DNA from: Clostridia bacterium
GTDB lineage: Bacteria; Bacillota; Clostridia; Oscillospirales; CAG-382
Assembly: GCA_017646185.1 (NCBI GenBank)
Contig: JAGCNA010000292.1
Span: 1-9,397 of the forward strand
DNA: 9,397 nt
Reading direction: 5' to 3'
Shown here: positions 1 through 5,921 of the stretch, piece after piece
How positions within the stretch are numbered: the first letter of the stretch is position 1
Layout: each line of letters starts with the position of its first letter
Notes under the pieces: model-generated
The model's input: the letters and a program-made list of their open reading frames with translations, nothing else
Database searches by the model: none
What the model was told of the DNA's origin: nothing
Program-made: the position numbers and the translations under genes

Positions 1-30
1 ATATGCCGACAATCGCTTTGTTTTACGCTG

Positions 31-57
31 AAAAATAAAAAAACAGATAATCTGTTC
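31..57 (-). terminator. weak hairpin with T-rich tail, possible terminator
   Basis: On the minus strand, AACAGAT and ATCTGTT (42-56) form a short A/T-rich stem with a very tight loop. It is followed by a T-rich tail (TTTTTTTATTTTT, down to about 31). The stem is weak, so this would be a poor terminator alone. It lies about 85 nt past the stop of the DUF975 gene and beyond a stronger hairpin at 77-111, so the two together may end the surface-gene transcript. This is inference from sequence shape only. Confidence 0.35.
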
Positions 58-76
58 AAACTCTCCGTTTTTATAC

Positions 77-111
77 ATTCCCCCAAGAAGTCTTGTACCT
101 CTTGGGGGAAT
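77..111 (-). terminator. strong hairpin downstream of the DUF975 gene, no T-tract
   Basis: A perfect 12-bp inverted repeat (77-88 with 100-111, core CCCCCAAGA/TCTTGGGGG) encloses an 11-nt loop. It starts 29 nt after the DUF975 stop codon. Neither strand has a T-run directly after the stem, so it is not a textbook intrinsic terminator. It could be a 3'-end stabilising hairpin, or it could act with the weak T-rich hairpin at 31-57. An inner TCTTG copy at 91-95 can also pair with 84-88, giving a competing smaller hairpin. Strand is assigned from the flanking gene. Confidence 0.4.
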
Positions 112-140
112 TCTATAGACGGGGTGTTTATTTTTTATTA

Positions 141-845
141 TTATACAAATTCTTCTGTTCCTATGGGAGCCAACTCTCTGTAAAAGCTTGCCAGCGCCGC
201 GTTTTGATAAGGTGTAAGCCAAATGGAGCCGACGCCCAGAGAAAGTACCGTAAGCAATGCCCAGCCGATAAAGCTGAACTGCAGGCAGAAGAGCCTCCAG
301 CGGTTGCCGTACATCATTTCTTTTGACATTCGCAGCGCTTCTTTTGCGGAAACGGAAGGGTTATCCGCAAGAATAAAGGGCACCATTGCGTAGTTATATG
401 AAACGATTATTCCGGGAACGATAAACAGCATATAGCCGATAGTTTCAAACAGAAAACGAAGCAAATATGCAATAATTATGGATTTCGCCTTACGGAATTG
501 TGAAAACAGATTTTTAAACGCAGGCTCATCGTCATCTATAAGCTTAAGGTTAAACGAGCAGTATCCCGCTTGAATAATGCTGGAAAACATTCCGTATATG
601 CTGCCCAATACGTAAGCTATGGTGAATACGGAAACAGCTACTATTGCGGCGATCAGAATTATCATTAAAACTTCTTCGTTGGTAGGTGCCATACCTTCCG
701 CTTCTGCCGATGACGTGGGGAGGGAAAACCCGAATCCGGTTCCTCCGCCTATCAATGCCGTGGCAACCAATCCCGTTCCTATAGAAACACCCCATCTTCC
801 GCTTAAAGCTTCACGGGCAGTCATTCTGTGTTCGGATGCGGTCAT
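141..845 (-). CDS. DUF975 family polytopic membrane protein
   Basis: A 234-residue integral membrane protein of the DUF975 family, whose function is unknown. Hydrophobic segments lie at about residues 20-38, 58-92, 122-160 and 186-212. The family signature fills the C-terminal half: PGIIVSYNYAMVPFILADNP (144-163), then SAKEALRMS (166-174), MMYGNRWRLFCL (177-188), FIGWALL (192-198), and a final TPYQNAALASFYREL (211-225). The start at 845 is chosen because AAGGAG sits 8 nt upstream; a longer open frame reaching 950 overlaps the previous gene and has no such site. It is the last gene of the apparent surface unit, 26 nt after the discoidin-like gene. Family members often sit beside secreted or envelope genes, but no substrate or partner can be read from the sequence. 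The final residues (APIGTEEFV) are polar. Confidence 0.9.
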   Translation of the reverse strand: MTASEHRMTAREALSGRWGVSIGTGLVATALIGGGTGFGFSLPTSSAEAEGMAPTNEEVLMIILIAAIVAVSVFTIAYVLGSIYGMFSSIIQAGYCSFNLKLIDDDEPAFKNLFSQFRKAKSIIIAYLLRFLFETIGYMLFIVPGIIVSYNYAMVPFILADNPSVSAKEALRMSKEMMYGNRWRLFCLQFSFIGWALLTVLSLGVGSIWLTPYQNAALASFYRELAPIGTEEFV

Positions 846-853
846 CTTTTTGA

Positions 854-859
854 CTCCTT
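854..859 (-). promoter_or_regulatory. ribosome binding site of the DUF975 gene
   Basis: AAGGAG on the minus strand, 8 nt before the ATG at 845. It decides the start against the longer open frame that begins inside the preceding gene. Confidence 0.8.
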
Positions 860-871
860 TCGGTAAAAGGG

Positions 872-1642
872 CTATTTTTTCTTTGTTCTGTAGATTATTG
901 CCGCAATAAGAGCTGCGATAGAAACCGCAACGCCTACGATATATATCCAATCGGTGCTAAGCTGAGTGGTATCGGGTGCATTGCCCAAGGGTTGGGAGGC
1001 TTCGGGAGCTGATGTGGATTGACCGCCGTTTTCGGTATTTGCATCATTGGATTCTTCGGGCTTTTCGGGATTGCTTATATCGCCGGCAAACGCCTGAACC
1101 TCGTCTATGAATATCCAGTTTGTGGCGTGGGTAAGCTGGAAGGTAATGTATCTTGCCTCTGCATAAATAGAAGCCACAGCCATTACCACTTCACCGTCTG
1201 CAGGTGTGTCTACTTCATATTCCGCTGTAACGGGTTCGGACCAATTCTGTCCGTCTACGGAATAGGTTACCGTAATCATAGCGGGAAGCGTTATTCCTGC
1301 GGAATTAAGGTTGCTGCAGGATACAGCAGCATTGACAATAGGATGAGCTTTGCCGAGGTCAAGCCTGATTTCGGAAATTCCGTTATTTGCCGAAGTTTCT
1401 TGGGAGGTAATATTAAGACCGACAAACTCCAGTTCGGAATAGCTTGCAGACTGGGCAAACACGTTGTTGGTAAGGGAATCGCCGTTTTCATCGGGATAAT
1501 GTACTTTTCCGTCCCCGTCTGTGAGAATGCCGAGCACTTCATAGGAAGCACCGATAGCAACGTTTTCCGTTTCTGCGGAAGCATATACGGTAAAGAGGGA
1601 AACGAGCAAAAGGGTTAAAACAACAGATAAAAGCTTTTTCAT
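872..1642 (-). CDS. secreted discoidin-like domain protein with C-terminal membrane anchor
   Basis: A 256-residue surface protein. Residues 1-23 are a signal peptide (MKK, a hydrophobic stretch, cleavage expected after AYASA-type residues ASA at 21-23). Residues 27-187 look like a galactose-binding/discoidin (F5/8 type C) beta-sandwich. Supporting segments are NVAIGASYEV (27-36), HYPDENGDSLTNN (48-60), a strand ending in IRLDLGKAHPIVNAAV (92-107), TYSVDGQNWSEPV (126-138), and RYITFQLT near the end. Residues 190-229 are a Ser/Thr/Asn/Pro-rich linker. Residues 232-250 form one transmembrane helix followed by the basic tail YRTKKK. No LPXTG-type sortase signal precedes the helix, so the protein should stay membrane-anchored with its binding domain outside. 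The ligand, a sugar or wall polymer, is inferred from the fold only. AAGGAG lies 7 nt before the ATG. The gene follows the hydrolase gene by 15 nt. I do not recognise a named gene. Confidence 0.8.
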   Translation of the reverse strand: MKKLLSVVLTLLLVSLFTVYASAETENVAIGASYEVLGILTDGDGKVHYPDENGDSLTNNVFAQSASYSELEFVGLNITSQETSANNGISEIRLDLGKAHPIVNAAVSCSNLNSAGITLPAMITVTYSVDGQNWSEPVTAEYEVDTPADGEVVMAVASIYAEARYITFQLTHATNWIFIDEVQAFAGDISNPEKPEESNDANTENGGQSTSAPEASQPLGNAPDTTQLSTDWIYIVGVAVSIAALIAAIIYRTKKK

Positions 1643-1649
1643 AACAATT

Positions 1650-1655
1650 CTCCTT
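1650..1655 (-). promoter_or_regulatory. ribosome binding site of the discoidin-like gene
   Basis: AAGGAG on the minus strand, 7 nt before the ATG at 1642. It lies within the 15-nt gap after the hydrolase stop codon (1658-1660), which suggests efficient re-initiation within one transcript. Confidence 0.75.
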
Positions 1656-1657
1656 TT

Positions 1658-4651
1658 TTATTCTGTGGCTGTTTGTGTATAAATGTTAAATATTCCCAGA
1701 AAATGTCTTCTTACCATAAGGTAATCAGTTGCGGTGACGGAGGGCATACCCGAAACACGGGCGGCTTCAAACTGTACGTCGGTATACTCCATAGTCATCA
1801 TAACGATACGTCTTATCATAAGGTAATCGGTAGCGGTAATGGTTCCGCTTCCGTCGCAATCGCCTAAAACTATAACGGTTGCCGTTTGAATAATATTTCC
1901 GTCTCTGTCCTTAAGAGATACCGTAGTGCCGGTACCCGCATAGGTTTCGTTTGAAGAGGTAATGCTTATGTACTGCGCCTCGTTTTCAAACATATTCAAA
2001 ATTTCTTCGGGCGTTGTCATTTCCTTCACACCCAGAATATATCCTTCGGAAACGGAAATTCCTTCCTTGGGCAAAAGGTTCTGGGGCAGGGGAGGTTCGG
2101 GCTTGGGCAAAACGTTAAGCACGAATACCGCCGTCTTTCCTCCGGCATATACCGTTATTACCGTGTTTCCTTCCGCAAGGGCGGTAATAACTCCGTTTTT
2201 GTCCACGGAAGCGATACTGCCGTTGGAAACGGTAAAGGTAACCTCAACGTCCTCGGGATCCACCGTCCATACAAGAGTAAAGCTTTCTCCTTCGGTTATG
2301 GTGGTGTGGTCTGTTTCCAAAGCAAGAGAAGATGCGTATTTTCCAAGCACCTTGACCCATTCTGCAGAAACGTATCCGCTGGCTTCGGTACCGTCCGTAA
2401 GTATGCCGGATACAGCGTACCAGCCGTCCTGCACGTCACCGTAAACGGTAATTTCTGTGCCGTTGGCAAATTTACCTATTGCGGCAAAATCGGTGCCGGG
2501 ACCTTCTCTCATATTAAGAGCGCCGCCGTTGGTGGCGATCTGTCCGATATATTTTGTTCCCGTAAATCCGCTTTCCGTAACGGTAATATTAAGGCTGGCG
2601 GTAATGTCGCCCGCTTTTGCGGTAATAACCGCAGTTCCTTCTGCAATAGCGGCGATCACGCCGTTTTCGCTTACCGTTACTATTGCGGTATCCGAGCTTT
2701 CAAAGGTTACGGTGCTTTCGGAAGGGCTTACCGTCCAGGAAAGATTAAGAGTATCTCCTACGGTGAGAATAGAATCGGATGTGTTGAATACGAGACTTTC
2801 TACCTGTTCTTTGGTTATTTTTACAAAATCCCCGTATACGTACCCTTCAAGTCCTTCACACCGTCCCGATGTTACCAAAACGCTGTACCAGTTGTTGGGG
2901 GTGGGGTCGCCGTAAATTACCAGCGTATCGTCCTGCATCAAAAATCCGTGGGAAAGATAAGAGGTATCGGGTCCCTGACGCAGATTTACCAGATTTCCCA
3001 TTACCGAGCCATCGTATTTTATACCCGTGTATACCAGCTTTATTACCGTTACCTTGCAGGTGGCGGTAAATTCGCCTACAGTGGCGGTTATGGTGCATTC
3101 ACCCTCGCCCATAGCGGTTACCTTGCCTCTTATTACCTTTGCTACAAGATCATTGGAGGAGGACCATTTCACCTCGGGCTCGGTAGCGTCTTCGGGTGTT
3201 ACGGTTGCGGTAAGGGTGTGGGTATCGTTTATATTAAGTGATAATTCTTGTTGGTTAAGGGTAATTCCTTCAACGGGAACGTATACACCGGGGGTAACTG
3301 TTACCTTTACCGAAGTATACACACCGTCTGTGGAAACTGCATATACGGTGCATTCGCCTTCTCCCACGCCGGTTATCTTGCCTGCGTTTACCTTTGCCAC
3401 GGCGGGATTATCGGATATCCATCTTACCGTGGTAGAGGAGGGAACTTTTTCTTCTTCCGTAAGGGGTGATGCCGTTACCGTAACGGAGGTGTACTGCGCA
3501 AGGCTTACCTCAGGTTGATCCACCGTAATGGAAACTGCGTCCTTCAGGCTTGTGTAATTAATATTCTGACCAAAGCTTATTCCGCCGGAAAGCACGTATC
3601 CGGTCTTTACCACCACGTCGGTTCCGGTAAGAACCTTTGCTCTTACCTTCATCCAAGAGGTTCCGTCCTCGGTCTGGAATTTCTCACCTATACCTATAAT
3701 GCAATGACGGGAAGGCAGGGTTCCGAACTTTTCGCTTTCCTTGCTTGCTTCTGCGTATATGGGAATATCTCCCACACAAACGTATTCGGCATAAGATACC
3801 TCGGGGTCATAGGTGGCAATATAACAGCAGGCGTGCCAGCCGGTAGAGCTGGTTACGGTTATCATACATTCACCGTCGGAAACGGCAGTTATAAGTCCCG
3901 TTTCGTCTATTGTTGCAACTTCGGGATTATTGGAAGAATATGTAAGGGTATCTTCTGCGCCGAAGGGCTGTATAACCGTTACGGGCAGCTGCCATTGTTC
4001 GTTCAAGGGAAGATATTTACGTGTTTTTGTAACAATTACCACTTGGTCTTCGGGGTAATCTATGGCATCGTATTGAGTAAGATTATATACTTCGATACAA
4101 TTTATAATCTTTTTGGTATATTCCATATCCGAAGCGTATCCGTCTTCGATAATATTCCAGGCGGCGGCTACGTAATCGTATTCATAGGGAATATCGTCAT
4201 AACGGGAAGAACCGGTAAGCAAAGCACTGTGGTCGGCAAGGGATTCATACCAAGTTGAATAAGCTCTCCACACACGCTGTGTGTTGGAGGACACGTATTC
4301 GCTGGTGTTTGACGTAACGTATGCGGCATAGGAGGGATATACCACACCCTTGTTGCTGTCGTATACCATTCCCGTCCAGGACGAATACGCCTTGATACCG
4401 AACAGGTTTTTCGCCATTTTCGCCATAGTGGATGTTCCCCAGCCTGCTTCCAGTATGGATTGAGCAACGGTAAGGGATGCCAGCACTCCGCTGGTAAGCA
4501 TATCCTCTGTGGCGGCGGCGCCTATAACTTCCATATATTCTTCCTGCGCCTGAGTCAGCGCTTGGGATTCTATCTTAAAGCTTCCCATACTTGCGGCGGT
4601 AAGGGCAAGGCAAAGGAGAAAGCATATAAATTGTTTAAAACGTCTTGTCAT
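1658..4651 (-). CDS. secreted modular beta-N-acetylglucosaminidase (peptidoglycan hydrolase) with Ig-like, SH3 and dockerin-like modules
   Basis: A 997-residue extracellular wall hydrolase. In order: signal peptide (1-31); LytG/FlgJ-type glucosaminidase domain (about 38-195), with the likely catalytic Glu at 68 in AQSILEAGWG, NLFGIK (82-87) and YASDMEYTKKI (172-182); bacterial Ig-like (BIG2) domains at 204-280, 374-454, 462-537, 617-692 and 773-847; SH3-like domains at 281-361, 543-613 and 698-770; a proline-rich linker (848-857); a small beta module (860-929); and a dockerin-like module (929-987). The catalytic domain should cleave the glycan strand of peptidoglycan. SH3 and Ig-like repeats commonly bind or space the enzyme at the wall. 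The start has GGAGG 7 nt upstream; an in-frame ATG at 4729 is rejected because the promoter lies inside that extension. It is the first gene of a unit with its own sigma-A promoter. Its substrate is inferred from the family. Confidence 0.93.
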   Translation of the reverse strand: MTRRFKQFICFLLCLALTAASMGSFKIESQALTQAQEEYMEVIGAAATEDMLTSGVLASLTVAQSILEAGWGTSTMAKMAKNLFGIKAYSSWTGMVYDSNKGVVYPSYAAYVTSNTSEYVSSNTQRVWRAYSTWYESLADHSALLTGSSRYDDIPYEYDYVAAAWNIIEDGYASDMEYTKKIINCIEVYNLTQYDAIDYPEDQVVIVTKTRKYLPLNEQWQLPVTVIQPFGAEDTLTYSSNNPEVATIDETGLITAVSDGECMITVTSSTGWHACCYIATYDPEVSYAEYVCVGDIPIYAEASKESEKFGTLPSRHCIIGIGEKFQTEDGTSWMKVRAKVLTGTDVVVKTGYVLSGGISFGQNINYTSLKDAVSITVDQPEVSLAQYTSVTVTASPLTEEEKVPSSTTVRWISDNPAVAKVNAGKITGVGEGECTVYAVSTDGVYTSVKVTVTPGVYVPVEGITLNQQELSLNINDTHTLTATVTPEDATEPEVKWSSSNDLVAKVIRGKVTAMGEGECTITATVGEFTATCKVTVIKLVYTGIKYDGSVMGNLVNLRQGPDTSYLSHGFLMQDDTLVIYGDPTPNNWYSVLVTSGRCEGLEGYVYGDFVKITKEQVESLVFNTSDSILTVGDTLNLSWTVSPSESTVTFESSDTAIVTVSENGVIAAIAEGTAVITAKAGDITASLNITVTESGFTGTKYIGQIATNGGALNMREGPGTDFAAIGKFANGTEITVYGDVQDGWYAVSGILTDGTEASGYVSAEWVKVLGKYASSLALETDHTTITEGESFTLVWTVDPEDVEVTFTVSNGSIASVDKNGVITALAEGNTVITVYAGGKTAVFVLNVLPKPEPPLPQNLLPKEGISVSEGYILGVKEMTTPEEILNMFENEAQYISITSSNETYAGTGTTVSLKDRDGNIIQTATVIVLGDCDGSGTITATDYLMIRRIVMMTMEYTDVQFEAARVSGMPSVTATDYLMVRRHFLGIFNIYTQTATE
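1691..1867 (-). other. dockerin-like module of the hydrolase, second loop degenerate
   Basis: Residues 929-987 hold two copies of a segment ending in TATDYLM[IV]RR, 34 residues apart. The first loop, GDCDGSGTITATD (930-942), has Asp931, Asp933, Ser935 and Asp942 in calcium-binding positions. In the second copy these align with Arg965, Ser967, Met969 and Asp976, so ligands 1, 3 and 5 are lost. The duplication also shows in DNA: cataaggtaatc (plus strand) occurs at 1715-1726 and again at 1817-1828. The module resembles dockerin type I or related C-terminal modules of clostridial surface proteins. No cohesin partner is visible here. Confidence 0.7.
2108..3028 (-). repeat. tandem duplication of an SH3-plus-Ig-like unit inside the hydrolase
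   Basis: Two adjacent units of about 155 residues each contain an SH3 domain followed by a BIG2 domain. Unit 1 is residues 542-695 (2567-3028) and unit 2 is residues 697-848 (2108-2563). They share YGD, LN[ML]R[EQ]GP, GYV and WTV, and matching ends of the Ig-like domains (NGVI.A.AEG..VIT..AG). The divergence is large, so this is an old duplication visible at protein level rather than a recent DNA repeat. Confidence 0.7.
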
Positions 4652-4658
4652 TTTAAAA

Positions 4659-4663
4659 CCTCC
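4659..4663 (-). promoter_or_regulatory. ribosome binding site of the hydrolase gene
   Basis: GGAGG on the minus strand, 7 nt before the ATG at 4651. It fixes the start at the signal-peptide methionine rather than the in-frame ATG at 4729. Confidence 0.85.
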
Positions 4664-4688
4664 GAAAGATTTGGACAATATCACAGAT

Positions 4689-4712
4689 ACATTATATACA
4701 TTTACATAATGT
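4689..4712. promoter_or_regulatory. inverted repeat overlapping the -10 box, candidate operator
   Basis: Arms acattat (4689-4695) and ataatgt (4706-4712) are perfect inverted copies around a 10-nt centre. One arm covers most of the -10 hexamer and the other lies in the spacer next to the -35 box. A dimeric regulator bound here would block RNA polymerase. The site is A/T-rich, so chance symmetry is possible, and no regulator gene is in the window. Confidence 0.35.
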
Positions 4713-4719
4713 TTGTCAA
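4691..4719 (-). promoter_or_regulatory. perfect sigma-A promoter of the surface-gene unit
   Basis: On the minus strand, TTGACA (4719-4714) and TATAAT (4696-4691) are separated by exactly 17 nt. Both hexamers match the housekeeping consensus at every position. Transcription should start near 4684, giving a leader of about 33 nt before the ATG at 4651 that contains the GGAGG site. The promoter lies just past the spoIIIA terminator, so the downstream unit should be expressed in vegetative cells independently of sporulation. A consensus promoter this strong is often held in check by a repressor; see the inverted repeat at 4689-4712. Confidence 0.85.
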
Positions 4720-4732
4720 TAACAGACACATT

Positions 4733-4763
4733 AAAAAAGCCGAAGAGGGGTATCCTCTTCGGC
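4733..4763 (-). terminator. intrinsic terminator of the spoIIIA operon
   Basis: On the minus strand a 10-bp G/C-containing stem (GCCGAAGAGG/CCTCTTCGGC, 4739-4748 with 4754-4763) with a 5-nt loop is followed directly by six T residues (4738-4733). It starts 17 nt after the spoIIIAH stop codon. It separates the sporulation operon from the surface-gene unit. Confidence 0.93.
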
Positions 4764-4780
4764 AGGTAATATATGGTAAT

Positions 4781-5395
4781 TTACTGTTTTCCTATTATCT
4801 TTACGTTTTCGGGCTGTGCTTCGGTCTGCTGGCAAACTATTTCAAGTATTATTGCAGTCTCTGCCGCATTAAGTCCGCCGCTTTCAACAATAACCGTACA
4901 GCTTTCGCCGGAAACTATGGCAACGCACTCATTAAATCCCTTTGCCTTTACAAGAGTTTCTATGTTTGCTTCTGCGTTCATATCCTCAACTATACGGGCA
5001 ATAGCGTTTAAAGCGTCTTCCTTTGTGTCGGGCAAAGCATCGGGATTGTTTGCAAGCTGGTTAAGCACCTCCATGGATTCGTCTCTGGTCTGCTCGCGGT
5101 TGAGAATTGCAGATGCAAAGAAATCATCCTCTTTTTGGGTTGCGTCTGCGTTTTCTTCCTTGTTGTCCTCTTTGTCTCCGTCTGCCAGAGTGCCGTCTGC
5201 CAGCACGGCGTTGCCCAGCGTCTTGTTGCTTTCGTTACCCACCGTGTCCGCATCGCCGGGGGAGGAAATAATACTCGAAACCACGATCGCCGCCGCCACC
5301 AGCACCAGACATCCCGCTATAACGAAATTCTTTGTGTTAAGCAGTTTTTTCCATTCATATTCTTTAATTTTTTTCCACAGGGTAAATTCTTTCAT
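4781..5395 (-). CDS. spoIIIAH: stage III sporulation protein AH
   Basis: A 204-residue single-pass protein, the last gene of the operon. A basic cytoplasmic N-terminus (1-22) precedes one membrane helix (about 23-44), then an acidic Asp/Glu/Asn-rich linker (48-91). The family hallmark FFASAILNREQTRDESMEVL follows at 92-111, and the C-terminal ring-building (EscJ/PrgK-like) domain covers about 130-202. In studied spore-formers SpoIIIAH sits in the mother-cell membrane around the forespore and its extracellular domain binds forespore SpoIIQ, so the two rings zip the membranes together and form the channel. GGAGG lies 5 nt before the ATG. The gene begins 36 nt after spoIIIAG and is followed by the terminator at 4733-4763. 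Length is close to that of Bacillus. Confidence 0.95.
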   Translation of the reverse strand: MKEFTLWKKIKEYEWKKLLNTKNFVIAGCLVLVAAAIVVSSIISSPGDADTVGNESNKTLGNAVLADGTLADGDKEDNKEENADATQKEDDFFASAILNREQTRDESMEVLNQLANNPDALPDTKEDALNAIARIVEDMNAEANIETLVKAKGFNECVAIVSGESCTVIVESGGLNAAETAIILEIVCQQTEAQPENVKIIGKQ

Positions 5396-5400
5396 TGTTG

Positions 5401-5405
5401 CCTCC
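5401..5405 (-). promoter_or_regulatory. ribosome binding site of spoIIIAH
   Basis: GGAGG on the minus strand, 5 nt before the ATG at 5395. It is one of the clearest ribosome binding sites in the operon, fitting a protein needed in many copies for a ring. Confidence 0.8.
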
Positions 5406-5431
5406 GTTAATGTATGTATTTATTTTTTTGT

Positions 5432-5914
5432 TTAACTTTGCACAGATATTCTGTTGGATGATATTCCGTATACCGCCTGCAAAAGCCGTACTATTTTGTA
5501 TTCGGTCTCTGCGGAAATATTTTTTGCCACCACGGCAATACCGCAAACCACGGGGGGAGTTTCGGAAATAATTATGGGGTTTCCGTTTCCCTCCAGAATA
5601 TACTTTTTGTCCGCTTTGCTGGAAAGCAGTGTTCCCGAATTATCATAGGTGCGGTCAAGGGTCTGGTCGGATGCGTACAGATATTCGTAACCGCTTTCCA
5701 AGGTTATCATCACCCTGCAATCGGAAACTCCCTCAAGCTCTTTTATAAGCTTTCTCGTTTGCTCTTCAAGCTGTAAGCGGTATTCTTCCGAATCGGGAAA
5801 CTCTGTGTTTTTTGTTTTTTCCCCGCTTTCGGGCCATAGCATAAGCAAAGCTCCTGCCAGCAAAGCGAGAAATAAAAGCCATACTCCTTTTATTTTAAAA
5901 AGTCTTGAAAACAG
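5432..5914 (-). CDS. spoIIIAG: stage III sporulation protein AG, start codon uncertain
   Basis: SpoIIIAG forms a large ring in the mother-cell membrane as part of the SpoIIIA-SpoIIQ channel. Counting from a CTG at 5914 (160 residues), a basic segment FSRLFKIKG (2-10) precedes one membrane helix (11-27). A Glu/Lys-rich helix with KLIKELEGVSDCRVMITLESG (start about 55) follows, then a variable loop. The ring-building end is PPVVCGIAVVAKN (120-132) to NRISVQS. The open frame extends up to 5935 but holds no ATG, GTG or TTG before TTG 5863, which would cut the membrane helix roughly in half. That TTG also lacks a well-placed Shine-Dalgarno, since AAAGGAG is about 20 nt away. The CTG at 5914 is the best rare-start candidate but has only weak SD-like GGA upstream; a minimal conventional call would be 5432-5863. 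It is shorter than the Bacillus protein. Identity is firm, the start is not. Confidence 0.85.
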   Translation of the reverse strand: MFSRLFKIKGVWLLFLALLAGALLMLWPESGEKTKNTEFPDSEEYRLQLEEQTRKLIKELEGVSDCRVMITLESGYEYLYASDQTLDRTYDNSGTLLSSKADKKYILEGNGNPIIISETPPVVCGIAVVAKNISAETEYKIVRLLQAVYGISSNRISVQS

Positions 5915-5921
5915 ATTTTCT

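Noticed and set aside
846..950. Longer start for the DUF975 protein at 950
   Set aside because: It overlaps the previous gene and adds a basic, non-family stretch, while the ATG at 845 has AAGGAG 8 nt upstream.
2306..3241. Long plus-strand open frame (311 codons) opposite the hydrolase
   Set aside because: It mirrors the repetitive Ig/SH3 coding strand. It has an abnormal Gly/Tyr/Phe-rich composition, no ribosome site and no recognisable domain.
3515..4258. Plus-strand open frame (247 codons) opposite the glucosaminidase domain
   Set aside because: The minus strand encodes a clear enzyme with catalytic motifs. The plus frame is Gly/Tyr/Phe-rich, a sign of an antisense shadow.
4652..4729. 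Longer start for the hydrolase at 4729
   Set aside because: The extension contains the sigma-A promoter and the ribosome site, and would bury the signal peptide.
5409..5416. CATACATT on the minus strand before spoIIIAH, matching a sigma-E -10 box
   Set aside because: No matching -35 (ATA-type) lies 14-16 nt upstream, and transcription would start inside the GGAGG site, removing it. It is probably chance in an A/T-rich gap. An internal sigma-E promoter is known in Bacillus spoIIIA, so a real one may lie elsewhere.
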